A stretch of 64,000 nucleotides of DNA, from positions 27,888,527-27,952,526 of the forward strand of contig CM029121.1 of assembly GCA_016859345.1 (NCBI GenBank), in the 5' to 3' direction. Positions 29,400-39,628 of this stretch are shown piece by piece (positions within the stretch are counted from its first letter, which is position 1; each line of letters opens with the position of its first letter). The position numbers were made by a program, and so were the translations under genes. The notes beneath the pieces are model-generated. The model was not told the DNA's origin. It was given only the letters and a program-made list of their open reading frames with translations, and searched no databases. Source of the stretch: Istiophorus platypterus. Its lineage: Eukaryota > Chordata > Actinopteri > Istiophoriformes > Istiophoridae.

Positions 29400-31600
29400 A
29401 ATATCTTTATATTGTTTCTTATGGAGAAAGAAAGAAAGAAAACCAGGCAACACTTTGCTTGAAACTCTACACGTCCTGCTTATGATGCAGACCGGCCCAA
29501 GGCAGTTTCACCCAGTCAGTCATTTTATACGTGATTCTATTCAACACATCATTTTCCCATATCAACACATACATGTGCATGATCTTGCATCGACAAAACT
29601 TTTGCTCCGACATAAATTCACTCTAACTTTTTAATTTACGTTACAGCAACAGACCCCAGAACTGAGTCCAACAATGACCTTCAGGCCTCCAACCACATAA
29701 AACCAAGCTCAAACAACCGCATTCTCTAACCAAATTTATCACGGGTTTGTTTCGCTAATAAGGCGATTTTTAAAAAATCAAATGTACAGTGAACACCTTT
29801 AGGCTGAATGTCTGTGAAGGATGTCGCCTCCACCACCTGCCCAGCTCTGACCTGGAGACCAGCAAAGTTAGTCAGAGAACCAGAGGAAGTAAAGAGAGGT
29901 CGCAAACACAGGTGGAAACTAATGTGTAAAAATAGCGAAGGGCCACGGTCTACCGGCCCCGCCACCATCAGCTTAACCCTGAGGGGTTGACCTGCCCCCG
30001 AGTTCGGCCGCCCAGGCGGCGTCTCCGCCTTTTATGGAAAGACAGGGGGACAATTAGGCCTAGAACGATGAATTTTTATTATCATTACATCACATACGTC
30101 AGAAACACGTTCACTGCTAGTGCTAACATCTTCATTTGTCCGTGGCGAGCTTCTGATCTTGCGGCTCCTGTAGTGACAGCGTTGGTCTGATGGTTCTGAC
30201 TCTGAACATCCTCCTGCAGGAGAACCCACTGTCACGAGAGGTGGAGAATGTTTAGAAGTTCTCTTCACTCGAGACTTTTAATACCCTCGAATGCCTTTTT
30301 GAGGAGGAGGAGGCTGAATTCCAGTGATTTTTCGAGACTCGGATAAATCCTGAAACGGTCCTTTTTCTGCCCTGGTGGGATCGAAGGGCACGGGACTCTC
30401 TCCTCGTTCGGCCTCCGCCACCTTCGTCTTTTCTAGCCGCGGACCAACGACACCTGTTCACCACGCCGGTCTCTTCATTGGCCTGGTCATGTGGGTGAGA
30501 GAGGGTCTGTGCGAGCCACCACGGGAACAGTCTCTTTTGGCATTGAATCATAGTGAATAGTAAAGCCTCAGGAAGGTTATCTATATATATATATATGACG
30601 CAGACGGCCGATCCTCCTTTACCTTTTCCGTAGCGTTTGGCGAGTTGAGAAGGACTCAAGCTGTCGCTGTAAAAGAAGAAAGAATCAAAGTGATTTAATG
30701 AAAGGTCGTTGTTCTCTGTGGACTCGGAGAACAGGCTCCGTGATGAGCCGGACTGTTCCGTCTCCGCTTTCCATTGGTTGTTCTATCGATTGAGGTTCGT
30801 ATTAGCGATCGGTTGTTGAACGAGCTGCGGCGACACGATGTGGCAGGAAAACGACAGGAGGCTCCGGGATTTCAGCTGCCTCCTTTCGTGGGTGCGTGTC
30901 CGATCGTGTGCGTGGACAGTTTGGGTTAATAATCGTCTTTCTGCTTCTATTTTCAATTCAGTAATTAATCACTAAAGCTGCTATAATTAGTCAATTAAGT
31001 GAGATCAACTGAAAATGATTTGGCCACAAATTTAGGAAACAGTTTTATAATTTTTTTTATAATAATAATTTTTTTGAGTCATTTCTCAAGGAGGGATTTC
31101 AACTTTGGGTTCAGCTTCTCGAACGTTTTGGGCTGTTGCAGTCATTTAGCTTAGCTTTCAGCGACTCAGCCCTGCAGTGGCCATAAGAGTTACGACAGGA
31201 GGAAGTCAGGCGAAACTGGTATCGAGCCACAAAGTTGACAGAGGACAAACAGAGTGCTTTGAGGTCGAATTTGGAGGACTTGTTGGTTTTCCGTGGTTCT
31301 GTACCAGCCTGTAAAGGCAACACCACCGGAAAATCCAGGAAGCCACTGTGCTCAGTCAAGAAAAGATCTGGCACCTGATTACCTGTAAGAATAATGTTTT
31401 CACACTTAAGGTACGTACAGACCAGAGACTGGACTCAATCTTCTCCTCTCATTCTCTGCGAGAGAGCGAATACACATTTCCGATGTAATCTGGGATCGAA
31501 TTGTCCCGGCGGCAAGAATACGTGAGGAGGTAGGAAGGAAGGCTGATGTAAATAATAAATGATCAGACGATGAAACTCCAACATACAGTACCTGCCCAAA
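29400..31600. other. Region between tmed6 A and copy C
   Basis: No gene recognised. Minus-strand open frames at 30252-30659 and 31111-31374 show no known motif. Donor/acceptor-like pairs exist (for example near 30620-30660), but nothing ties them to copy C. A short TA repeat lies near 30580-30595. Confidence 0.4.
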
Positions 31601-32236
31601 TCACTGACTGAGAAAGAAAGCCCTCGAGACAATCAAGACATCCTGGTCGTCCCCCATCAAGGCAGTAAAGACAGCGGCGTTGGTTTGAGGCCTGGCGGCT
31701 GCGGTGGGAAAAAAAGGCAAAGGAGCTGCTGCAGGGGAATAACGGAACGGAGACATGGCGCCGGAGCTGGAGGCTAGAGAGCCCAACATCGGGGACATGA
31801 CACTGGCGCTGGGGGCTAGAGCCCTTAAGAGCCCGTCGTCGTCGTCGTCATCATCGTCCAAGTCTGGGAACATCCAGCGCATCTTGTTGCCCTGATCGAC
31901 CTGCAGAGCTCCGGCGAGGACGTGGTAGGTGTCTCTCAGGCCTTCGGTCACGGCGCTGAACTCACTGTTGCACTTCACCAGGTTCACCAGTTTGGTCTTG
32001 GCGCATTTCTTCACCAGTTCGTGGGCTGCGGTCAGGGTCACGGAGAGTTTCCAAAGGGCCCTCTGCACGTTGGCGGAGATGTGGCCGGGCCCCTGTTGTT
32101 TGAGGGCCTCGACCAGCCCCTCCATGGCCTTGACCCTCTCTGTAAGGCGGCGACAGCGCTTCTTATTGACCTTCACCTCCGCGGCGATCCAGAAGATGCC
32201 CCTGCATAGGCCCAAGATGTTTGCAATTTGATCCAT
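31601..32236 (-). CDS. MLKL four-helix-bundle-like copy C, no kinase domain
   Basis: Intact 211-aa frame in one coding exon. The ATG lies two bases after an acceptor (ttttccag|CC). Residues 1-135 align over the whole MLKL four-helix bundle: MDQIANILGLCRGIFW, EVKVNKKRCRRLTERVKAM, GPGHISANVQRALWKLS, then GLRDTYHVLAGALQVDQGNK matching LNDAFQVLSGALQVEQGN of mlkl. An eight-Asp run follows (about 142-149), then a Ser/Pro/Ala-rich tail with SVMSPMLGSLASSSGAMSP and a hydrophobic end. There is no kinase domain. In MLKL this N-terminal domain alone can permeabilise membranes, so C could be a mini-killer, an inhibitor or a regulator; this is inference. Further splicing past the Asp run cannot be excluded. 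Confidence 0.75.
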   Translation of the reverse strand: MDQIANILGLCRGIFWIAAEVKVNKKRCRRLTERVKAMEGLVEALKQQGPGHISANVQRALWKLSVTLTAAHELVKKCAKTKLVNLVKCNSEFSAVTEGLRDTYHVLAGALQVDQGNKMRWMFPDLDDDDDDDDGLLRALAPSASVMSPMLGSLASSSGAMSPFRYSPAAAPLPFFPTAAARPQTNAAVFTALMGDDQDVLIVSRAFFLSQ

Positions 32237-32598
32237 GGCTGGAAAAAATACGAGACAAAACATAAGACAGATCCGGTTGACTTCGGATGAAATGAATGAA
32301 TTTCGTTGTATGTTTTCTGTTCGATGAAAATAAAGATTCTTATCTTTATTAAAGAGCAACTCTCTGATATTTCAGTGTAACCTCTACAGAAACTTGCATG
32401 TCAGTCCTGTAACGTCACCCTTGGGTTTTTTTTGCTTTTTAAACACCACACGCAAGAACAACTAATTCTGATCCTCACACAGGGAACTAATAAATTGCAT
32501 CATAAAGCACCTCAGAGAGAAGCACAATAAAATAACAATACAACATGATTGACACAGCGCTTTTTCAGAATAATCTAAAGCAGTGAAAGAAAGTTTAC

Positions 32599-32690
32599 CT
32601 GAGGCTGGACGTCGATGTAAGCGACCTGTCGGGTGCAGCCGCACAGACTGAAGGTGGAGCATTTGTTGCCTGGGTTTTCTTCTCTGTTTC
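32599..32690 (-). promoter_or_regulatory. Probable non-coding first exon and promoter of copy C
   Basis: Donor CAGCCTCAG|gtaaac ends at 32599 on the minus strand, 360 bases upstream of the acceptor at 32239. Just upstream lies GGAAACAGAGAAGAAAACC (about 32673-32692), a near match to an interferon response element (GAAANNGAAA). The exon's 5' limit is unknown. Confidence 0.35.
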
Positions 32691-32699
32691 CTCATTCCC

Positions 32700-34478
32700 T
32701 CTGCATGATGCACGTCATTGTCACAGTGTGTCATCGTTTTCACTATCTCTTTCAGCAGGTCACGATACTTTGGAGTGTCTCGTCTTAATAAACATTTATA
32801 AGACTGTTTCTAACAGGCTGTCATGCAGTTATGAGTAGATATGTGTCCATTACTGTATTTGTCAAGAAGTAAAACTCTTTTTATCTCTGTGGAGGCTGCT
32901 GTAAAAACTGAAAATGAACATGACAATATAATAAAATATGGCTGGAATATTAATAAAAATTATCTTCATAATCTTTTTAAGCAAAAAAAAAAACAAAAAC
33001 AAAAACAAAAAAAAAAACAACAAAAACCAAAAATTCCCTAGTATCTGCTCCTCAAATGTGAATATTTACTGGATTCCTGGTTTCTACACACTTTGGGCTT
33101 TGAGCTTTGGACTGTGGCCAGACAAAACAAGATATTTGAATGCGTTAACGTGTGATTCAGGGATTCTATTGGAAAAAAACACAACCTTACAACAAATGAA
33201 CTCAATATAAACTGAGATAAATACATTATTAATATGCCAGGTCAGTGACTTTATGTTGAAACTGGGCTTTGAAGAACTGATTCCAGATACTATCTGTTCT
33301 ACAAATAGGATGAGCTGAAAAAAACCTCTACAATACTCATCAAATACTCATATTCATAAGATCAAGTGAAGTCATTGTCATTCTACTTGTACCTGCTTTT
33401 CTTAATCGAAACTTATTATTTTAACTGTGCTTGTACACAGGTCTCTCTTGAAAAAGGAATCCCGATCTGTTTAAATAAAGGGTTAAGTGAATGAAAAGGT
33501 ACATTTTTTTTAGCACCACATCCCCTATTTGTGCCACAAAAAACACAAAAAGATAATCAATCCACACTGAATAAAAGTTATTACTCAATAAAAAAATCAA
33601 AAACTCCAAGGGAAGTACAGAGTTGATACGTGCGAAAACTTGGTGCGAAAAGTACCAGAAAAACCCCGCATCATGAAGCCTGAGGATAAAGTACCGGCTG
33701 CATTCTCTTCTCGCTGCTTTGAACTTTTGACGCCTGGAGCCACCAGCAGATGAGATACTGCTGCGGATAACCGGTAAACGAAACAATTCACAGATTTCCA
33801 CTTTGATCCCCAATGTGCAGGAAGAGGCCGTTTAGAAAAACCAGTCGGATAGGTCGCAGTACAAAAACACCAGAGCTGAGCCAGTTCACGAAAAGGAAAA
33901 GAAAAAACACCAGGGACCAACCGGTAAAAGTGCAGTCACTGTTGATGTACTGAAAACAAGACCAGCAAAACAGCCAACCAGTATGAAATTGACCCTTAAA
34001 AATCACTGGAGTCCCACTATCCACCACGTACAACACTGTCCTGTCATCTCCTCCCAAGACGAAATGGCAACCCAGTGACATCAATTGGCCCGATAACGAC
34101 CCCACAGAGGTTAAAGACCTGGGAGCCTTCAGCACGTCATCAAGTCTCTACAGTTGAGTCAGTTTGCCCTCAATTCAGCTGTTCTGGCATAACCGTGACC
34201 TGGATGTCTGAGAATCCTCGTAGACATCATGAAAATACCTTAGAAGATGCAAACCGCTGCATGATGGATGAGGTAAAAGAAAATGAGGTTTGTGAACCCC
34301 TGTGGGGCAGTAAAGAGAGAAGTCTACGTGACCGAGTTGTGGAGTAATGTACATTGTGCAAATGGTGCCATGATTCCTTGGCTTTTCTTTTGGTGTCATT
34401 GTCAGGTCAAATTTTTTAATTAGTCCAATACTTTGGTTTATGACACAAAACTGTTCATATGTTCATCTAATAGCAATG
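32700..34478. other. Region between copy C and tmed6 B
   Basis: AT-rich with A-rich simple sequence (32985-33030). About 34170-34240 resembles the sequence flanking the foldback element at 16.98-17.04 kb (TGACCTGGATG...TGAGAATC). Minus-strand open frames at 33421-34135 show no recognisable domain. Confidence 0.4.
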
Positions 34479-34484
34479 TTTAAT
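34479..34484 (-). terminator. Probable tmed6 B poly(A) signal
   Basis: ATTAAA on the minus strand 144 bases past the stop, paralleling tmed6 A. Confidence 0.4.
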
Positions 34485-34627
34485 CATACTGTGTGAAGAA
34501 ATACAAGGACACAAATACAATATCAGAGAGAAAAATGGCCACAACAGCCTTTTAGTATCATTTGTGGCCACTAGGTTCACCACACACGGAAACACATTTT
34601 GACCGTTTTTGGATCCTGCCGAGCCCG

Positions 34628-35895
34628 TCAGCAGCGAGGCTTCTCGCCCTCGGCGCAGGTCTTGCTGATGAAGAGTCTCTTGAGGAAGAGGAGCTGCAGA
34701 TACCCGGAGGTGACGATGAGGAGGCTGAGGGCCGTCGACCACCAGGTGATGTACTGCGAGTTGGACAGTAGCAGGTAGTAGTCGCCGCTCTTCCTCATGC
34801 GAGCGAAGCTGTAGTGGCGGAACACGTGGAAGACGTAGTTCTCCACTTTGCGAGTCGCATCCTGCAACAGTAGAACACACAGATCCCCATAAAGGTGGAT
34901 TAGAGGCATCTAGGACTGATAACGTAAATGATACTCTACAATGTTTAAAATGAACAATAAAACAGACTATTTTACGACAGTGCTGCCGCAGAAGCTTGGA
35001 TATTGTTTTAGATACAAGAAATCATCTGTCAAACTATTAAGTTATTGTTGCTAACAGAGAGCTTTAAAATTACAGATAAAACAACCTGTGTTGTTGTCTT
35101 GGTGATTTAGTTCCACTATTTCCACTATTTGCCACTACGACGCCCCCGTTGGCATTACTGCCGTTACAGCAGCTATAATAAGCGTGACATTACTGAGAGG
35201 AGGCTGCGTGTTCTACCTCTATGACGCTCAGCGTGTTGTTCAGGTCTTTGGCGACCTCCTCTTTCTTCCTCTCCTCTTCCTCGTCTCGGCCCCTGGAGGG
35301 GTCCTGGTGGCCGTCGTAGTAAACGCCGAAGCTCAGGTACACCTGCATGGTGCCGAAGCGGTTGTGGAAGTTGCTGAAACACATCTGATGGAAACCTGGG
35401 AGGTGGAATGACACAGAGTTGAGAACGCACATGTATTTGCACTAGGTGAAGGCAGCCTCTGACCCCGGCGGGGAAACTGGGTCATTGCAGCAACAAACAG
35501 AGATATTAAAGGGTAATACCACTAAATTTTCAGAGTTTAAAGTTCACTCAAGACCTGGAAAAGTGAAGGTTATTAACTCACAGTTTTGGCTTAGCCATCT
35601 CACCCGCTCTCATTTGTGTCTTTATTAGTTAATTTAAACCAGCACAAACATTGCAGCATCAAACTTTCAGCGGAACATCATTTTAAAAATGTTAATAGTA
35701 TCTGATGCCTGGATGTCTGTTCTGAGTGTTAACAATTTTTTGACACATCTTATTCACACAAACAATATAGAAAAGTTAAGTAAAAGTCAAACCTATAACA
35801 TCCTTCCATCACCATCACTATGAAAAGTCTTTTTCTTTTTTGACGGTTTGAAAGTTCTTCTCAAACCCGTTAAAAGAATTAAAGAGTTTGGGTTT

Positions 35896-35955
<60 letters not shown>

Positions 35956-36784
35956 GGCACCTGTTTCCTTGGCCTTAAAGTTGATCTGACCCTTGGCATC
36001 ATCGACGGTCGACACCAACAGACCACTGGGAGCGTTGACGGTGACGGACAGGTGTCTGTCATGGCCGACGCCCGTCACCCACTGGACCTACAGACGGAAA
36101 ATGGGTAGAGAGTCAGACAGACGGCAAGAGAACAGTGAGAGAGAGAGAGTTAAACACATGTTCATACACTGCAGAGTTTGTGGTTGGGACCAAAAGGGTT
36201 GATGACCTGATCGAGTGTAATTCAGTCGGTTCGGTCCAGGTTAAACATCCAGTTTGTTTTTATAGAGCAGGAGACAGCGTCTGATACAGTGTCAGAGACT
36301 GTATCTCCACAGCCACAGAGCAGAGTGACATGAAATCCACTTTACTTAAATTCTACATAATCAACATGAATTTTTAAGTTTGAATTATTTCTTTTGAGAG
36401 ATTTTCAGCATTTTATTTATAGGCTGGTCCGACTGAGAGGGGAAGACTTTTTAATGGATATTTAAAGTTAAATCAAAAGTCTTTCTTTAATCCTCTTTTT
36501 TCAGGGGCTTTAAAATCAAAAGTAAACATAAAGACAAACATGTTGAGGCCTCGGCGTTTTCATCTCACCATGAAGCTCAGGTAGAATTGCTCTCCGTTGT
36601 GAGCGAAGTGCCAGAAACACTCCAGCGCAGATGCAGGAAGCACCACGGAGAAGTCGTACTGGTCGGCCCCCCAGAACAGCTCCTGGTCCGTCATGTCGGG
36701 GTGGAGGTTCGTCTGGGGACCGCCGTGGACCGGACCACCCCAGAACACGAGGATGAGAAACAAGCTGGGGATCCTGGACAGCAT
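34628..36784 (-). CDS. tmed6: Transmembrane p24 trafficking protein 6, paralogue B
   Basis: Four exons with closed phases: 36784-36569, 36087-35961, 35395-35217, 34861-34628; 251 aa. Signal peptide about 1-21 (MLSRIPSLFLILVFWGG). The GOLD domain contains WGADQYDFSVVLP, ECFWHFAHNGEQFYLSF (first Cys), VTGVGHDRHLSVTVNAPSG, GQINFKAKETG and FHQMCFSNFHNRFGT (second Cys). A charged helical linker follows (DEEEERKKEEVAKDLNNTL), then VFRHYSFARMR, a membrane helix (STALSLLIVTSGYLQLLFL) and a short cytosolic tail ending EKPRC, as in human TMED6 (KKPRC). Exon 2 is 127 bases in both paralogues. The MLSRIP start was preferred over an ATG 16 codons upstream because it gives a clean signal peptide. This is the better preserved of the two copies. 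Confidence 0.93.
35898..35957. repeat. (GACA)n microsatellite next to a tmed6 B splice donor
   Basis: About 15 tetramers. On the gene strand the donor GTGCCT leads straight into (GTCT)n, so the repeat begins about 5 bases into the intron. Confidence 0.97.
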
Positions 36785-37289
36785 GTCTGATGGAAGTGGA
36801 AGGGATCGGTAGGTAGAGTGTGTGTGTGGCAGCACGGAGAGATCAGAAATGATTAACTGGAACCAAAACCTTCCAGGACCAGTGGGAAAACCGGGCTCCG
36901 CTCACAGGTGGAGTCGGAGCTGATAGAGAGAAATAAAGTGTCCAGGCTGCAGAAGGACTGAAGAGAGGAAGCAGAGAAAAGTCTGAGGACAACAAGCCCA
37001 GTGGTTTCTGTCCATCTGAGAAGGACAAGGCTCCTAAAGGACGACCGCTGATCTCGACCACTTAAGATTCTGAAAATTTCAATTAGGATTCCGGTAGAGA
37101 AACTTGTTCACACCTGAAACAATGAGGAACATCGCATCTCTGCAGAAAACCTTCGGGAGTTTTAATACCTAGAACCAGAATTTGCGAGGAACCAAGACCA
37201 CTGCAACAAAATGAAACGAGATGCTGTAGACGGATGGGAACGTCATTAGTTCTGTGGTGTTTGATCATAAACCACAGTATTGGACAAAT

Positions 37290-37935
37290 TTAAATTCTGA
37301 ACTGAGGGTGGCGCTAGAGGAAAGGTCAGGGTCACCAAAGTTATTGCTGTTCATCCTGAGGGGAATATGAACGTCTGAACCAAAGTTTGCAGAAATCAGT
37401 GGCAGCTTTGAGATATTTCAATTAAAACCCCACACACTTCAACCTCACAGTGGCAATAGAGGAAAAGTCAGAGTATCAATAAAGTCAGCAGGATTCATCC
37501 ACTGGGGACCACGACTGTCTGAATAAAATCTCATGACAATCCCTCCAACAGTTGTTGAGGTATTTCACTCTGAAGCAAAAAATGTCAAGTGGCTCTTAGT
37601 GCCAGAGGTAAAGTCAGAGGATCCCAAATACACCAGAATACATCCTCTGGGAACCATGAACACCCGTAGAGAATGTGGTGACCATCCATCGAGATGTTGT
37701 GATATTTCATGGAACAAATGAAAAGTTAAACCTATTTGTGGCAGCAGAGAAAAGGTCAGAGGATCATTAAAACACAATGAGATCCATCTTCTGGGGAACT
37801 TTAATAACGGCAGTAAATTTCAAGGCAAACAATAAATCAGATTTCAAGATTTTTTAGTCTGAATCACAAGCAATAACCTCATGGTGGTGCTAGAGGAACT
37901 TGCCTAAGTATTATCATCTTCTGGGGATTATGAAC
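37290..37935. repeat. Degenerate tandem repeat, units about 110-140 bp
   Basis: About five diverged units sharing GTGGCGCTAGAGGAAA(A)GTCAG, then TCATCC(T)CTGGGGA and ATGAACGTCTG. A related piece (GATGGTGGCGCCAGAGGA) lies near 38875. It resembles a repeat common in perch-like fish; no coding content. Confidence 0.7.
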
Positions 37936-37970
37936 GTCAAAACACTTAAGAGAGGTAGAGATGAACATGG

Positions 37971-37976
37971 TTTATT
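37971..37976 (-). terminator. Probable distal zdhhc7 poly(A) signal
   Basis: AATAAA on the minus strand about 1.65 kb past the zdhhc7 stop. No other gene lies between, so a long 3' UTR (37.95-39.63 kb) is plausible. The UTR would include the CA repeat at 39154-39190. Confidence 0.4.
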
Positions 37977-39149
37977 AAATGTCTGAAAAGTGGGGAAAAA
38001 ATTCAACATATAAAAAACTGTAATCTCATAGAACAAATGTACAATTTTTCCAGGTCTGATACATTCATTGAAAACTCAGATTCTCTTCCCGGTTGTCTTT
38101 TTGAAACCTCTCCCAGGTTACTGGAAAATCTCATCAGGTTTAAACCATACATTAAGATCTTTTCATAGCTGAATACAACACTACTGCTCTCATTTCAGTG
38201 CCAAAGGAAAAAGAACTTCGTTAAAAGCTTGGAACCAATTCATCATAAAAAGCTTTTGTCCATGACCTTATTTCATTTAAAGAGGTAAACATGAGAGTCA
38301 CATTGATTGTGGAGGATAATTATCAGTAAAGAGAAACTCCCCTGAGCAGGAGGAAGAGGCAGCATGAAACAACCGGAGAAACGCTTTGAAATCAACTGTT
38401 CGTCTTGTGCTGTTCATCTTGTTGAGGTGTCGAAAGAAAAAACAAAAAAACAAAGAAAACGTCCCAATCCGAGGGTCCGGGCGCTTTGAAACTGAGGTTG
38501 AAACCACAACTCGTTCAAACCACAGCTCGTTGAGGCTCGATACGAAACACACTATGCTGACACAAGGTTCAACTTCGTCATCTCTAAGTTTTCATTTTTC
38601 AAACCGAAAAGTCAGTAAGAATCGGTGAACTGAGAACATCGGTCCTCAGGGAAGAACCACTCATGTGGACTGATTCGATCGTCAGTGGCATGAACAGGTG
38701 ACTTTAGAGAATTTCTAGTTTTTTCCTTGGACGACACCAACACGCTCATGTCTCGGCAGGTATAATGTTTTACAATGTTCACTGTCATAGATTAGCATTT
38801 TAGCATGCTAACATTTGCTAACTGGCACTAAACAGAAACTAAAAGTAATGGACAAATCAAAATGTCAACCTGATGGTGGCGCCAGAGGACTCCCTTTGAG
38901 TGCACAGTGAAAATCTGTCACTAATATCAAGATGAAGAAGAGAAAGAAACGTTGATTTAGAAGAAGGTTCAGAACGGTCTGAAAACATCTGAGTGAAGCA
39001 TTATGGACAAGATGTTTACATCATCCATTAAAGAGGCTGTTTCACACGTTCCTAAATAGATGAATCTGAAAAAAACAGAAAGGAAAAAATCTTAATATTT
39101 CTATGATTGCTCATTTCATTGTGACTTGCTGACGCACACGGTGCAGAAC

Positions 39150-39153
<4 letters not shown>

Positions 39154-39190
<37 letters not shown>
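39154..39190. repeat. (CA)n microsatellite
   Basis: About 18 CA units in the presumed zdhhc7 3' UTR. Confidence 0.95.
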
Positions 39191-39192
<2 letters not shown>

Positions 39193-39628
39193 TAAAAACA
39201 TTCTCTAGAGGAGCAGTTTCCTACAATTTGGGAAAACAAATTCAACAATTATTAGTCAAAGAAAAATTTCTGTGATCAAACCCGCTCTAAGAAAATCCAG
39301 CATCTTAACGAGCAGATTAAAGAACATTTAGACGCCGAGTCTCAATCAGTCACATTTGCTCTGAAAAGTCTCTGGTGACATCGGGCTCGAAGTTAATCCG
39401 ACGGGGTTGAGGGAAGGGATGATGTTCCTCCAGGTTACACTCCACAGGAAAGTCAGAGGGCAAATTTTGTATATTGAGACTCGGCCACTGGATCAGGGAC
39501 AAAAAATGAAACCCTGAGTAGTCGAGCGGTCCACAAACAAAGCTGGACCGTCCGTGGGTCCCCCACTGCCATGAAGCATCACAACTCTGGTTTGAATCAT
39601 GCCTGTGGGGTGTCTGAATGCCAGCCTG

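Noticed and set aside
30252..31374. Minus-strand open frames as possible later exons of copy C
   Set aside because: Splice-like sites exist, but no similarity to MLKL brace or pseudokinase and no convincing phase match.
33421..34135. Cluster of minus-strand open frames of 107-130 codons
   Set aside because: No domain, codon pattern or splice structure; part overlaps repeat-like DNA.
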